A stretch of 64,000 nucleotides of DNA from Pontederia crassipes. Its lineage: Eukaryota; Streptophyta; Magnoliopsida; Commelinales; Pontederiaceae. Below are positions 10,946 through 22,975 of this stretch, piece after piece (the first letter of the stretch is position 1; each line of letters begins with the position of its first letter). The stretch is taken from positions 7,393,501 through 7,457,500 of the forward strand of contig CM060196.1 in assembly GCA_030549335.1 (NCBI GenBank), written 5' to 3'. The translations under genes were made by a program, and so were the position numbers. The notes beneath the pieces are model-generated. The model ran no database searches and was not told the origin of the DNA. It saw nothing but the letters and a program-made list of their open reading frames with translations.

Positions 10946-11394
10946 AAGTTGCTCTAGCTTTAAGATTTAAAAATATCTTTAAAGTTATGGCATCAAGTGA
11001 TTCCGATTTTTCCGAAGGTCAATCTATTAATCGTCCTCCATTTTTTAATGCATCAAATTTTGCATATTGAAAAATTAGGATGCAAGTATATGTTTGTTCT
11101 ATTGATATTGATATGTGGGACATTATTCAAAATAGTTTTGATTTAAGTAAGAAAAAACCTTTTGAATATACCGAAGGAGAAAGACTTTTAGTAAAATTAG
11201 ATTGGAAAGATAAAAATATTTTTTATTGTGCTTTGGATCCAATGGAGTTTAATCGGATTTCTAGTTGTGAAAGTGCTAATGATATTTGGAAAAAACTCAT
11301 TATTACTCATGAAGAAACAGTTAAAATTAATGAGTCTAGATTAAATATTTTAAATCATCAATATGATTCTTTTAAAATGCTTGAAAATGAATCT

Positions 11395-11399
11395 ATTAA
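11395..11399. repeat. Solo LTR target-site duplication, left copy (ATTAA)
   Basis: ATTAA lies before TGTAACGCCCC and is repeated at 13319-13323. Removing the insertion together with one copy restores gag continuity. Confidence 0.85.
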
Positions 11400-13318
11400 T
11401 GTAACGCCCCTAAATCGACCCCCGCCACGTGACGAAGACCAATCTGGAGACGCTACGGCATGCTATAACTTGACCATAATATTGATCATATCTTAGTCAA
11501 AAACTGAGATACGTTAGCAAAAAGATAATAAAATAAAAGAAGATAACATAATTATGCGGAAGTCTGAAAGTGGCTATATCATTGTTAAGAAAATAAAATA
11601 GGTTTTACATCATGAATCTAAAATGCGGAAGGTAAATGAAAACTAAATAACACTCTAAAAGACCTATGGTTCATGTGTCGTCTTATCGCCAGAACTTCAT
11701 CACAACATGCCAACTCTACCACGTCACTGATCTGATCCTGTGAAAATCAGACATAGGGGAGGAGGTCCTCCCGTAAGCTTTACAGCCTAGTGGGGAACCA
11801 CATGATATACAGTGCATGACATGAATATAATAATTAGCGGTAAATAATCATGCTTAACTTGAACGTGAAAGATAACATATCAGTATCATGGATCATAATG
11901 AGAATAAGATCAGTAGAAATCATGAAACATGAGGATCAATAATATATATTAAACTTGGAATCATGGCATACTTGACTTGACTTGAACTTGCTTCTTGATC
12001 TTGGTTATTAATTAGCAATCAGAGTGACTTTAGGTGCCTTTAATTCTTAGGGTATGCCCAGCAAACGATACGGCCTTGTGCGGATCAATGGATGATCAAA
12101 CCATGACCAAAGGAGCGACCCTTATCTTGATGCACTTGGCTTGGACTGACAAACCATCATTAATCTTTCATCTAAATTTATTAATTGCTTTTAATAACTT
12201 GTAGCTCTTTGCTCTTGATTCAATCGATACGATATGATCAATGTGAAATAAATCAATAACAGAGTAAATCATGTAAATCAGTGAGGGATCTCTGTGGGAT
12301 CAGACAATATGATCAATCATATATATATAATATCTTGATAAAAAGAAAATAATTAATAAATATAATAAAAGATTTTTTGGAAAATCGGTCGACCGATTTA
12401 GGGGAACAATCGACCGATTGTCTGCGGGTCGGTTGATCCGTTCAGTTGAACGGTCATGGGGAAGGATCGGTCGACCGGTGACAGGAATCGGTCGACTGGT
12501 TGACATGTGCATAAAGCGGCTGCATGCAAGTTATCGGTCGACTGGTTGCCGCGATGCATACGGACTGGTCGACCGGTCGGCGTCCAGAAAATTTGCAGAA
12601 CCCTCGAATTTCGTAAATTCTTCGGTGCAATCTCAATCTAACCTAATTCCTATCTCCTAGTAGATCAATCACATAATAATATATCAACAAAAAGTGAATT
12701 ATGCATGCAAATAATCAATCAATCAATGAATTCAAGAAAATCAAGCAAGGCAAAACAAGGAACTTGAACGATTTTTTTCTCTTCTTCTTTACTTGTACGA
12801 TTAGGGCATGATTTAACGTTATTCAGGAGTCATGCAAGGTGATTTCGATTCACCCACCTGGTCGCGATGGATCCTACCCTTGATTCGTTAAAAATTCGTT
12901 TGAATTCCGCCCTCGTTTCCTCCTTGTTCTTCCTCTCGGCCACCCTCTGCAGAAATTTCAGCAAGGGCGTAAAAACGACAGCACTCGAAAGACGATGAGA
13001 GGAGAACAAGTAGATTTCCGCACGCCTTGAAATTGAGACGAAGGAGAGGAGGGACTGGTCGCTAGATTTCCTGCAGCCTGGCGGCGGTCCAGAAGTCCGG
13101 CAGGGTCTCGTGAGTTTTGCCAAGGGAGAAAGAGTTTTAACAAATTTTGTCTCATCTTATATAGACCCCTCTCTCCTAAATAAATCTGATTAGATCAGAT
13201 TTAAATCTTCTTCCTTTACCAACTTTGAGTGGCATTGGGTCTTTTTATTTCTTTCTCTCAACCGTGCGTTTAAATTCTGGTTTCTTTTCCTTTTTTTATC
13301 TTTTTGTTGGTTGTTACA
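11400..13318. mobile_element. Solo LTR (1.9 kb) inserted in the SIRE gag
   Basis: It begins TGTAACGCCCC and ends GTTGTTACA, so the termini are TG..CA with a TGTAAC/GTTACA inverted repeat. A perfect 5 bp duplication flanks it. No gag, pol, primer site or second LTR is present, so this is a solo LTR left by LTR-LTR recombination. The TGTAAC start is common among Ty3/gypsy LTRs; the family is not certain. A GGTCGACC-type motif cluster lies at about 12384-12580. A TATATA string at 13159-13164 could be its promoter. Confidence 0.82.
12384..12580. repeat. GGTCGACC-type motif cluster in the solo LTR
   Basis: About eight perfect or near-perfect copies of CGGTCGACCG or CGGTCGACTGG occur in 200 bases with irregular spacing. 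The core is the palindrome GGTCGACC. The same motif fills parts of the SIRE LTRs and the segment at 17820-18085. Confidence 0.85.
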
Positions 13319-13323
13319 ATTAA
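13319..13323. repeat. Solo LTR target-site duplication, right copy (ATTAA)
   Basis: It directly follows the terminal TTACA of the solo LTR and matches 11395-11399. Confidence 0.85.
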
Positions 13324-14589
13324 TGAGATGGTCGTTCGCTTCAATGATATTATAAATGGCTTAGCCTCTTTGGGCGAGCCAAGGACTAATCCCCAAAAAG
13401 TGAAAAAGTTTCTCGGGTCTCTCTCCTTCAAATGGCATACAAAGAGGACGGTGATTGAAGAAAATGACTTAAACAAGTTGGACTTTGATGATCTTATAGG
13501 TTCACTCTTGACCTATGAGATCAGGATCAAGGAGGATGAAGAAGCAAATACTCCAAAAAGAAAAACACTTGTATTGAAAGCAAACAAAGATGAGGAACAT
13601 ACAAGTGAAGACGATGAGGATTTTGATGAAAAGAAGCTTTCTCTATATGCAAAGAAGCTTGACAAATATCTCAGGTTCGCTAAGAAGAAGAAAGGCTATT
13701 TCAAGAGAAGATCATTAAGCAAAAGTCAAATAACTTACTTTGAATGCAAAAAGATTGGACATTACAAAAATGAATGTCCAAATTTGGTCAAAAAGGAAAA
13801 AAATGGAGAAAACTCAAGAAGGAAGAAAAAGGCTCTCCAAGCCACTTGGGATGAAAGCGAAGATAAAGAGAATGACTCCAACACCTCTTCTAGTGATGAC
13901 GAGGAAGCCTACATATGTCTAATGGCTAATAGCCATGAGGTATCATCTAACTCCTCTAACTATAGTGATAGTGAATCTTTCAATGTGCATAAGGAGTTTA
14001 GATGTCTAATTAATAAATATGGATGCCTAAAAAAGAAATACGATGAGATAAAAATAGAGTTCGAAAATTTGCAAAAGAAAAATAAAAATGTTAAAGCATG
14101 TGAAAAGTGTGATATATTGAATAAAAAAATTCTAGTTTAGAATTCTCAATTGAAAAATTGAAAATAAAAAATAGTGCACTAAAATCATTATGTAAAAGAC
14201 AAATTGTAGAAATTGCATGCTTGAACAAAGAAACTAATAAATTGAAAGTTGAACTTGAAAAATTCTCAAATGAAAGTAAAATGTTAGATGTCATGCTTAG
14301 TGGATCTAGAGTATCTTCAAATAAAAAAGGACTTGGTTTCACCTCTTTTGAAAAGAAGAATAATCAAAGAATTTTGTTTGTCAAAGCATCGCATGATTAC
14401 ACAAGATCACATATTGTTTGTTTTCATTGTGGATATGAAGAGCATTATTCTTATGATTGCAGAATTAGGAAAGGAATAAGTAAAGGAATGAAAAAAATTT
14501 GGGTCCCAAAAAGGACCATGACTAACTAAGATGGACCCAAGCAAGTTTGGGTACTAAAAAAATGAAACTCCTAATTTCTTTTTTGTAGG

Positions 14590-15699
14590 AAGCTTCTAAG
14601 TACAATGAAGGTAAATAGTATTTACATAGTGGATGCTCAAGACATATGACCGGCGATGCCTCAAATTTCATCAATTTGAAAAAAAAAGTGGAGTAAAAGT
14701 CACCTTTGGAGATAATAGCAAAGGAAGAGTAATTGGTATAGGTAATATTGGTAAAATGACAAAGTGTATTTAGAAAATATTTGACTTGTTGAAAATTTAA
14801 AACATAATCTAATTAGCATAAGTCAAATATGTGATAAAAATTATTTGGTCAAATTTGAAAAGGACAAATGTTTAATACTAGATGAAAATAACAAAATTTT
14901 ACACATGGGTTTTAGGTACAATAATGTATATAAAATTGATTTTGATAACTTGAAAAATGAAAAATATCTTAGTGTCATGCATGATGACATAAACTTGTGG
15001 CATAGAAGATTAGGACATGCAAATTATAAATTGCTAAATAAACTTTCAAATCATGAATTGGTTAGAGGCTTGCCTAAGATCAAATTTGAGAAAAACAATA
15101 TTTGTGATTCATGTCTAAAAGGTAAACAAATTAAAAGTTCTTTTAAATTAAAAAAAGTTATTAGTACGCATAGGGCCTTGGAACTTTTACATCTTGACTT
15201 GTTTGGACCTATTGATGTGACAAGCTTAGGAGGAAAAAGACATGTGTTTGTAATTGTTGATGATTTCTCCCGTTTCACTTGGACAATTTTTCTCGCTAGT
15301 AAAGATGAAACACTAAACATGTTTTCCAAATTTGCAAAAAGAGTTCAAAACGAATTTGAAAAAAAGATTTCAAAAATTAGAAGTGATCATGGAGGAGAAT
15401 TTGAAAATCATAAATTTGAATTATTTTACGAAGAAAATAGAATTACCCATAATTTTTCAACTCCTAGAACACCTCAACAAAATGGAGTAATAGAAAGAAA
15501 AAATAGAACTATACAAAAAATGGCTAGAATAATTTTAAATGAAAGCAAGTTACCAAAATATTTTTGGACGAAAGCCATAAACACATCATGCTATATTCTC
15601 AATAGAATTTTACTTAGACCTCTTGAAAAGAAAACATGTTTTGAAATGCTATTTGATAAGAAATCAAATATCTCATATTTTAAAGTTTTTTTTATGTAA
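14590..15699 (+). pseudogene. SIRE protease and integrase pseudogene region
   Basis: Near 14620-14660 the frame reads YLHSGCSRHMTG, which corresponds to the copia protease motif but with His where the catalytic Asp should be. From 14845 an open frame of 284 codons covers the integrase. It has the zinc-binding pre-integrase block (LWHRRLGHANYK, then CDSCLKG) and the three catalytic acidic positions in LHLDLFGP (about 15195), RSDHGGEF (about 15390) and GVIERKNR (about 15495). The integrase active-site residues are kept, although the frame breaks by a one-base shift in a T-run near 15690. The protein is therefore truncated before RT. Confidence 0.87.
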
Positions 15700-17654
15700 A
15701 TGTTATATTTTGAATATCAAAGATAAATTAGGCAAATTTGATGATAAATGTGATGATGGTATTTTTCTTGGTTATTCTAGTACAAGTAAAGCCTATAAAG
15801 TGTATAACAAAAGAACATTAGTTGTTGAAGAGTCTATTAATGTTAAGTTCAATGAAACTAATAATTTTTTGAGCAAACAAGCACATGATGATGATGAAGA
15901 AATAATTGAAGTACAAATAAAATTTGAAGTTGTGGACATAGAGGAAGCAAAAGCTTACACCCCAAAGGTGGAAGAAATGGAAGTACCTCAAAGAGAAGAG
16001 AATCAAATCATATCAAGAAATTGGAGACATTCCTCATCACACCCACTTGATCAAGTTATAGGTAATATAAATGAAGGCATAAAAATTAGAAATTCTTTAA
16101 AAAATCTATGTGCTTTTTCGGCTTTCCTTGTAAATTTTGAGCCCAACAATATAGATGAAGCACTTGAAGATCCAAATTGGATAAATGCAATGCATGAGGA
16201 ATTAAATAATTTTGAAAGAAATCAAATGTGGAAACTTATAGAAAGATCCAAGGACCATCCTATCGTTGGAACCAAATGAGTCTTTCGAAACAAGTTAGAT
16301 GAAAATGGTGTCATTGTGAGGAACAAGGCTAGATTAGTGGCCAAGGGTTACTCACAAATTGAAGGGATTGATTTTGATGAAACTTTTGCTCCTGTTGCTA
16401 GACTTGAGACAATTCGAATGATTTTGACTTTTGCATGCTATAAAAGTTTTAAACTTTTTTAAATGAATGTTAAATCGACTTTCTTGAATAAATGAGGAAG
16501 TTTATGTTGAACAATCTCAAGGTTTTAAAAATCCAAATTTTCTCCATCATGTATTTAAACTCTCAAAAGCTCTTTATGGATTGAAACAAGCCCATCGAGC
16601 TTGGTATGAAAGATTAAGTTCATTTTTAATTAAAAATAGTTTTCAAAAAGGAAAAGTTGACACCATATTGTTTTTAAAACGTTTTAAAAATGATATTTTA
16701 ATAGTTCACATTTATGTTGATGATATCGTATATGGTTCCACTAATGAATGCATATGCAAAGAGTTTGAAACTCTTATGCAACAAGAATTTGAAATGAGTC
16801 TTGTAGGAGAGCTCACTTTCTTTCTAAGCCTACAAGTAAAACAATTCAAGAAAGACATTTTTCTCAATTAAGAAAAATATACAAGGGAACTATTCAAAAG
16901 ATTCGGGATGAACGAATGCAAGCCGAGCACAACTCCTATGAGCACTACTACAAAATTAGATAAAGATGAAAAAAATAAGTACATTGATAAAAAAAGGTAC
17001 ATATGTATGATTGATAGTTTGTTCTACTTGATGGCATCTAGGCCGGACATGATGTTTAGTGTATGTTTATGTGCTAGGTTTCAATCCGCCCCCAAAGAAT
17101 CGCACTTAATCGCCGTAAAAAGAATATTGCACAATTTAAAGCATACAAATGAATTAGGCATTTGGTATGATAGAAATTCCCCATTTGAATTGCATGCCTA
17201 TACCGATGCGGATTTTGCCGAGTGTAAACTTGATAGAAAAAGCACTAGTGGAATGTGTTATTTTCTTGGTAGTTCTCTTATTTCATGGGGTAGTAAGAAA
17301 CAAAACTCCATCGCATTTTCTACCGTCGAGGCCGAATATATAGCTGCCGGTAGTTGTTGTGCACAAATACTATGTGTAAAACAATAATTACTTGATTATG
17401 ATGTAAATTGTTCAAATGTACTCATGAAGTGCGATAACACAAGTGCTATATAAATGACTAAAAATCTAATTCAACACTCTAGGACTAAACACATTGACTT
17501 ACGAGATCATTTCATTAGAGAACATGTGTCCCTTAAGAACATTGTCATTGAACATGTGTCCACCGAAGTTCAGCTTGCAGACATATTTACAAAGCCCTTA
17601 AGTGAAGAACGATTTTGCATGCTTAGAAGGGAATTAGGAATGATTAACTTTTGA
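15700..17654 (+). pseudogene. SIRE reverse transcriptase and RNase H pseudogene region
   Basis: Homology continues through DGIFLGYSSTSKAYKVYN (about 15755-15810). RT begins about 16150 (DPNWINAMHEELNNFERN). A TGA at 16277-16279 falls where TKW is expected. Further stops lie between 16440 and 16560. The catalytic YVDD is intact at 16713-16724. RNase H follows (DRKSTSGMCYFLG near 17230; SKKQNSIAFSTVEAEYIAA near 17297) and ends with HIDLRDHFIREHV and ADIFTKPL. It is broken at 16869, 17385 and 17451. The number of breaks indicates an old, inactive copy. Confidence 0.88.
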
Positions 17655-17819
17655 CTGCATATCAATTCAAAGTAAAAGTGACTTAGTTATACAATATCAC
17701 TTTTGACATGAATTGAACATTAAGTGTTGCACAACACTTACATTTGTATGATATCTCTGGAATATAATTTTTATGATTTTAAATGATTTTTAATGGTTCA
17801 AAATTTGAAAAATACAGGG

Positions 17820-18085
17820 ATCGAATGATCTACAGAAAGGACCGATCGACCGACTGGAAGGACCGGTCGAAGGCTATAAAGTTCAAATACGCAGACAAAC
17901 AGTCGGTCGACCGATATGATACAACCGGTCGACCGGTATATTATTGTAATTGACTGACATCGATCGACCGCTATATGATCTATTTGGAAAAGAAGTGTTC
18001 GGTCGACCGCGGGGCATGATCGGTCGACCGGTATATGCCAAAATCGCACGATATAAGCAATCGACCGCTCGAAATGGTCGACCAA
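17820..18085. repeat. GGTCGACC-type motif cluster upstream of the SIRE third ORF
   Basis: About nine copies of GGTCGACCG, ATCGACCG or a one-mismatch form occur within 265 bases. Spacers are 15-45 bases. The cluster lies in the non-coding gap between the end of pol (17654) and the third ORF (about 18624). Confidence 0.85.
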
Positions 18086-18623
18086 ACTCTCTCTCTTCGC
18101 GCGACTGTTGCCCCCTGCGACCTGTCCTCCTTTGACAACCGCCGACAGAACTCCGGCGAACCCTGTAACCACCGTCAACTCTAGCGACCGGCCGCATTCG
18201 CCGGCCGCCGCCTCCTTGGTCAACTCTCTTTCTATCTCTGATCGCTCTCTCCTTCTCTTTCTATCTCCGACCGCTCTCTCCCTTTCTCTCTCTCCGGCCA
18301 ACTCTCCAGCCGACCGTCTCTCTGACTTCTCCTCTCTCCGCCTCTCTTCGGGCAAACTCCGGCCAATCGTCCCTCCGGCCACATCACTCTCTCTCGGTAT
18401 CTCTCCTCTCTCATTGTTCGTCGGCAACACACCAAACTCCGGCTCCGTTCTCACCTCCATCTCCCTCTCTCCGTCACCTCCAGCTCTTCCAGATTTCCGC
18501 CCCTCTTCGTCTCGAAGCGCTAGTCCTGTTCTCGACAACCCTCTCTCTCTCCACACTCCTTTCGACATTCGTCTCAATTCAGTTCTGACCTTTCATTCAC
18601 TTCAGACCACCATTGTTGAATCC

Positions 18624-19612
18624 ATGGCCGACGATGATGGGCATTCACATGTTCGGATGGTCTTTCAGCGTCGTCGTCGCTTTTCCAGTTCCGACGGTAC
18701 CATTCATATCCTCCCACTAGAACCTGAACTGAAACCCGAACCCGAGCCTGTCCGACATGGATGAGGCCGTAGACGAGGACGATCTCGTGGACGTACTCGT
18801 CAACCATCCTCTCCCGAGTCCACTAAGTTTGATAGCCATCTGTTTGTCACTAGGGACATCTCTGTCAGGTTCGAAACCTTGTACGCCTCTCATGAAGTCT
18901 GGCGTGCCTATACCATTGATTGGGACGCTCTGAACACTCCAGATGTTCAAGAGATGTTCGCAACCATCGGATGGCTGCCACTTCTCTCCCTCACAGAGCG
19001 TGTGTACCATCGTCTTGTTCGTCATTTTTATACGAACATGACAATCACTCGAGAGGCCATTATTACCTATGTCCTTGGTATGCCCATTCGATTTGATCCA
19101 GACCATCTTTGTCGCATCTTTGGGGTTGCGTGCCCATTACTTGATCTTTATTCATTTGTCACTTATGGTTGGCCTTCGACTATCTTCCCATCTCAGATAG
19201 TCGGAAGATGGTTCATCATCTCCTTAGTCGAATGATCACTACTCGAGCCGGGCACTATACAGAGGTCACTAACTTTGATTTCTTCTTTCTTCACTGTCTC
19301 TGTATCCATGATGCATCATTTCTTCATTTCGGTCATTATGTCTTCTATCACATGGACTACACCTTTCAGAAGATCTCTTCTGCTGCTCGTGGACGGCACC
19401 ACTTATATTTTGGTGCTTGAATCACGAAGATTTTACTCCACTTTGCTGTCGACATTCCTGCTGACGAGGAGTACATTCGGCCTCGTCCCACTGACGTCAT
19501 TGGTTTTGAGACTTTACACCGGAAGGGTCTTAGGTTTAGTGAGCAGGCAGCGTCAGATTTTGACGATAGAGATGATATCACAGATGAAGAGCCAGCACCG
19601 ATGGACACTCAG
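18624..19612 (+). pseudogene. SIRE third ORF, 5' part (plant transposon-protein domain), broken
   Basis: The frame from ATG 18624 (MADDDGHSHV) has an arginine-rich stretch (RRGRSRGRTRQ). It contains a TGA at 18762-18764, then RFETLYASHEVWRAY, LPLLSLTERVYHRLVRHFY and VLGMPIRFDPDHLCRIFGV. The pattern resembles the domain annotated in plant genomes as putative plant transposon protein (Transposase_32-like). This assignment is from memory. A frameshift near 19165 and a TGA at 19418-19420 break it further. The Athila element interrupts it at 19612; the rest resumes at 33316. Function is unknown. Confidence 0.65.
19608..19612. repeat. Athila target-site duplication, left copy (CTCAG)
   Basis: CTCAG lies before the TGATCACTTG start of the Athila 5' LTR and is repeated at 33316-33320. 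Confidence 0.92.
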
Positions 19613-19817
19613 TGATCACTTGCTGATCACTATATGATTTTAACCCATTTTAGATGCAATTCATACATATTGAGTCTCACTTTTGCCTATTTTTGGGCCA
19701 ATTATACTTTGAATGTAAACATTGTGATAACTAGTTGATATTCCTCATTTCATACTTAATTCCATGTGCATAGAGGTTCTGAAATGCCAAAATCCATTAA
19801 TATTTAAATTCTATGCC

Positions 19818-20335
19818 AAGTTATCATTTTGAGGACAAGTTATCATTCCTAAGTATCAAGTTATCATTATTTTGAATGAACTTATTTTCAATGGTTTTCT
19901 TGCCCTAAATCCATCATTATTATGTATAAATCATATTTGGATAGTCACATCTCAACTTGTGCAAAGTTTTAAGTCCATTTGAACAAGTTATCATTTTTCA
20001 AGTGCCAAGTTATCGTTAAAGGGCAATTCTGTTATTTCGACATGCAAAACCATTAATTCTGCACAAGGACCTTAAGCAATCATCTTATTATTGTTCTAAC
20101 TCATTGCTGGTCAAATTTCATCACATTTGGATAATCAAAACTCAAGTTATGACAAGTTATCGTTTTTAAGTCATATAAGTTATCGTTTTTGGGGCACTCA
20201 AGTTATCACTTTTAGGAATCTCATTCATATTTGATTTTTGACCTCACTCACTTGTCACTCTAATCAAATTGATGCCTGAAATACTTTGAACCACCCATAT
20301 TAGGACATTTCCCAAGATTTCCATAAAGTTATCAT
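19818..20335. repeat. AAGTTATC motif array in the Athila 5' LTR
   Basis: About ten AAGTTATCA, AAGTTATCG or one-mismatch copies occur here (for example 19818, 19837, 19858, 19985, 20007). More are scattered near 21366, 22182 and 22755, and on the other strand near 22255 and 22387. The 3' LTR has the same set. TTATC is the complement of a GATA core. Confidence 0.8.
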
Positions 20336-20984
20336 TCCGGGCCCTTGAATTCATTCATATCGATATCGGTTTTCATTCTTGCAACACACCAATTCCCTTT
20401 TTGATATAGATCTGATTTTAACTACTGTCCTAATCCTTAGTTGTTTAAATATTATTAGAAGACTTCCATGCTTGATGTTTTGGCCCTTGTAGCAAGTGGA
20501 AAAGGTGGCCAAAAGGAAGAAAAAAGGAGGGGGACCACTAGCTTTTTGGCTGTCCAAAAAGTTGTCACTGCTGGAATTTCAGGGCCAGGGGACACATGGC
20601 TGTAATCAAAGCACAAAGAATGTTCTGATGCTGATCCAAAGGTGGGGAGAAGTGATATAAAAGCTGGATTTTTCTGGAGAATGAAGGAGGGGGGTCATTC
20701 AAGGGTTTGGAGCAAGGAAGGCTGCAAAGGATTCTGGTGGAGGAGCTGCTGGCCAGGAAGCTTCAAAGAACCATGAATTGTATCTGTTTCTTACCCCATT
20801 TGATGTCAAAACTTGTAAATATGAGGAGCTAAACTCCATTTCTTCTAGGATAGGGTAGTAGTTTAGATTAGTTTTGGATGGATATGGACTGTTTTATAAT
20901 TCCTGCACTGAATCATTTCTGATTTTCAGATTTCAGACACTTCTTTACTGATTTATGCTATGCTACTATTAGATCTAATTGTAA

Positions 20985-22100
20985 CCAATGACTGAGAAGT
21001 ATTACTTGATCTAATCATTCTACAGAAGTGGATTAAGAATTAATGTCAGTTTTCTGATTTCATTCAATTGCAATTCTGATTTCTGATTTGGTTTTCTGAT
21101 TTCTGAATTTGATTCTTATAAATATCAGAATCTGTTCTTCATTTCTAACTTGGTTAATTGAGTCCTTGGGATGTTGGTATTGTCCCCATCTTATTCAGAA
21201 ATGAATCAAGATTGTTTGGGCAATCATTTGACTCAAATCAGATTTTCCATTAATTCCTGAACTGAAATCAGAAATCTGATTTTTTCTGGTTTTACATTTC
21301 TGAAATCTGATTTGTTATAAATCTGATCTTGCCATTTGAAGACCCCATTTGTATTTATAACTGAGAAGTTATCATTTGGTCTAACCCTTGTTCAGAAATG
21401 AATCAAGAATCAATGGCAAGTTCTAGATACAAACCCAATTAGAATTCTGATTTCTATTTCCTGAAATCTGATTTCTTGAAATCTGAATTCTGATTTTCTT
21501 GGGCTGTTTGAATCTGATTGTCATTGGGGATTGAACTAATTGAACAACTGAGAGGTTGACATCTATCCCAATCTTGTTCAGAAATGAATTGAGAAGCTTT
21601 GACATTCCTATGATTCAAAACTGATTTGGTTTTTCCTGATTTGAATGAATTGAATGAGTTGCTGATTTTTTGGTTTCCTGAATTCCAAAATCTGATTTCT
21701 TGGGCTTTTGAATCTGATTGTCATCAAGGATTGGATAATTGAATAGTTGAGAGGCTAATATATGCCATGATCTTATTCAGAAATGAATCAAGATCTTTGA
21801 CAATTCAGAATTCAAATCTGATTTTTTTTCCAAAATCTGATTTCTTAGTTTGATTCTAATTCTATTTTCTGATTGTATGGAATCTGATTGCCAATTGTTA
21901 ATCCCTATTTTATTCAAATCACTAAGAGGTGTACTCTAGGAATCCCTTGCAGTCCAGAGATGGGCCAAGGAGCAATGGAAATTGTGAACTCATGTGGCCA
22001 TATGTTTTGTATTTCCAATTGAGTGTGTTTGTGTGGATTCCAATTTATTTTGCAACCGAGAGGTTGATTTTGAATCTCCTTTGAATTCAGAGATGAATCA
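20985..22100. repeat. Degenerate tandem repeats inside the Athila LTR
   Basis: A composite block recurs every 150-210 bases: CTGAGAGGT-like, then CTTATTCAGAAATGAATCAAG-like, then runs of AATCTGATTTC. Blocks start near 20990, 21150, 21362, 21549, 21745, 21920 and 22055. The 3' LTR has one extra block. Confidence 0.7.
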
Positions 22101-22794
22101 TGGAACACAAGCACCATTATTGAGTATATTTTATCCTGGTTTGGTTGATTGGAATGATTCCATTTTTTTATGATTGTAAATGCAAGTTATCATTCCAAAC
22201 TTCCTTGAATTGCAAAAAATCAGCATTGAATCTTTCTTTTGAGCCCAATGATAACTTGATTTTCAGTGAGGACCCTCTTTTGATTCAACCTAGCTAACAA
22301 TTATATAATCATATATTGCTTAGTTAGAAGCCAATTGAGCTGTGGGAACACCCATTTTCAAGTTGAATCAAAAGTTGGACATTTAGTGATAACTTGTTCC
22401 ATTCCATCCTTAATTAATTTAGATGAACCCCAAATCCTAGAAGAACCTTCCTCATAGATAGTTAAACCTTTTTAGACTTCATTCTAGCATTTATAATTCA
22501 GTTTTGATAAATTTCCAAAACCCAAAAATCTGTTATCATTTCACTTTCTATAAAAAAAAATCTGTTTTCACTTCCCTTTGAAAATCTGTTTTTAGCCATT
22601 AAAGTAGAACTAATTTAGATTGTTTTAGGGTGCCTTAGACTTCAAATTCTTGTGGATACGACAACCCGAGTCTACTACAACTTACCTGTGCACTTGCAGC
22701 TAGTGAGTTGGGAGACCAAAAAAATGAAAAATTGACATTTTCTTTAATTTCAGCAAGTTATCACTAGAAAACCCAAATATCACTATCAAGTTTT

Positions 22795-22812
22795 TGGCGC
22801 CGTTGCCGGGGA
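22795..22812 (+). other. Athila primer-binding site
   Basis: TGGCGCCGTTGCCGGGGA begins a few bases after the LTR end. It is the characteristic Athila-lineage primer site, usually assigned to tRNA-Asp; that assignment is from memory. Confidence 0.85.
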
Positions 22813-22975
22813 TTTGAGGTCAATTAGGCTAACTTAGATAGTTTAGATTAGTTTTAGATTAGTTTTTAGTTTATTTGTTAGGCTAATTTTTAGTTTTTGC
22901 AAGTTATCATTTCTTACTTTTCATTTTTGTCTAGTTTTCATTTCTTTCTTGAATTTGATACTTCTGAATCTCTTT

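Larger units (their letters stand above)
10987..14529 (+). pseudogene. SIRE gag pseudogene, split by a solo LTR
   Basis: The ATG at 10987 opens a frame that meets a TGA at 11068-11070, at a position where YWK would be expected. It reopens to 11399, where the solo LTR interrupts it. Homology resumes at 13324 (EMVVRFNDI). A first zinc knuckle lies near 13737-13780 (YFECKKIGHYKNEC), in which the first Cys is Tyr. A stop at 14138-14140 breaks the frame. A second knuckle follows at about 14421-14460 (CFHCGYEEHYSYDC, a CX2CX4HX4C pattern). The acidic, lysine-rich linker between the knuckles is typical of SIRE gag. No functional product is expected. Confidence 0.85.
19613..22788 (+). repeat. Athila 5' LTR (carries a 171 bp deletion)
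   Basis: The 3,176 bp copy matches the 3' LTR except for a few substitutions (for example near 19671, 19678, 20031 and 20282), homopolymer length changes, and loss of 171 bases after 21960. At the deletion point the 3' LTR has two copies of a CCAGAGATGGG.CAAGG.GCA string and the 5' LTR only one. Many AAGTTATC motifs are spread through it. Confidence 0.93.

Noticed and set aside
11400..13318. DNA transposon interpretation of the solo LTR, from its TGTAAC/GTTACA ends
   Set aside because: The inverted repeat is only about 6 bases, the termini are TG..CA and the duplication is 5 bp, all typical of an LTR.
17798..18577. 259-codon minus-strand frame over the GGTCGACC cluster and SIRE third-ORF upstream region
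   Set aside because: It runs antisense to the element, has repetitive low-complexity composition and covers the motif cluster, so it is a by-product of GC-rich repeats.
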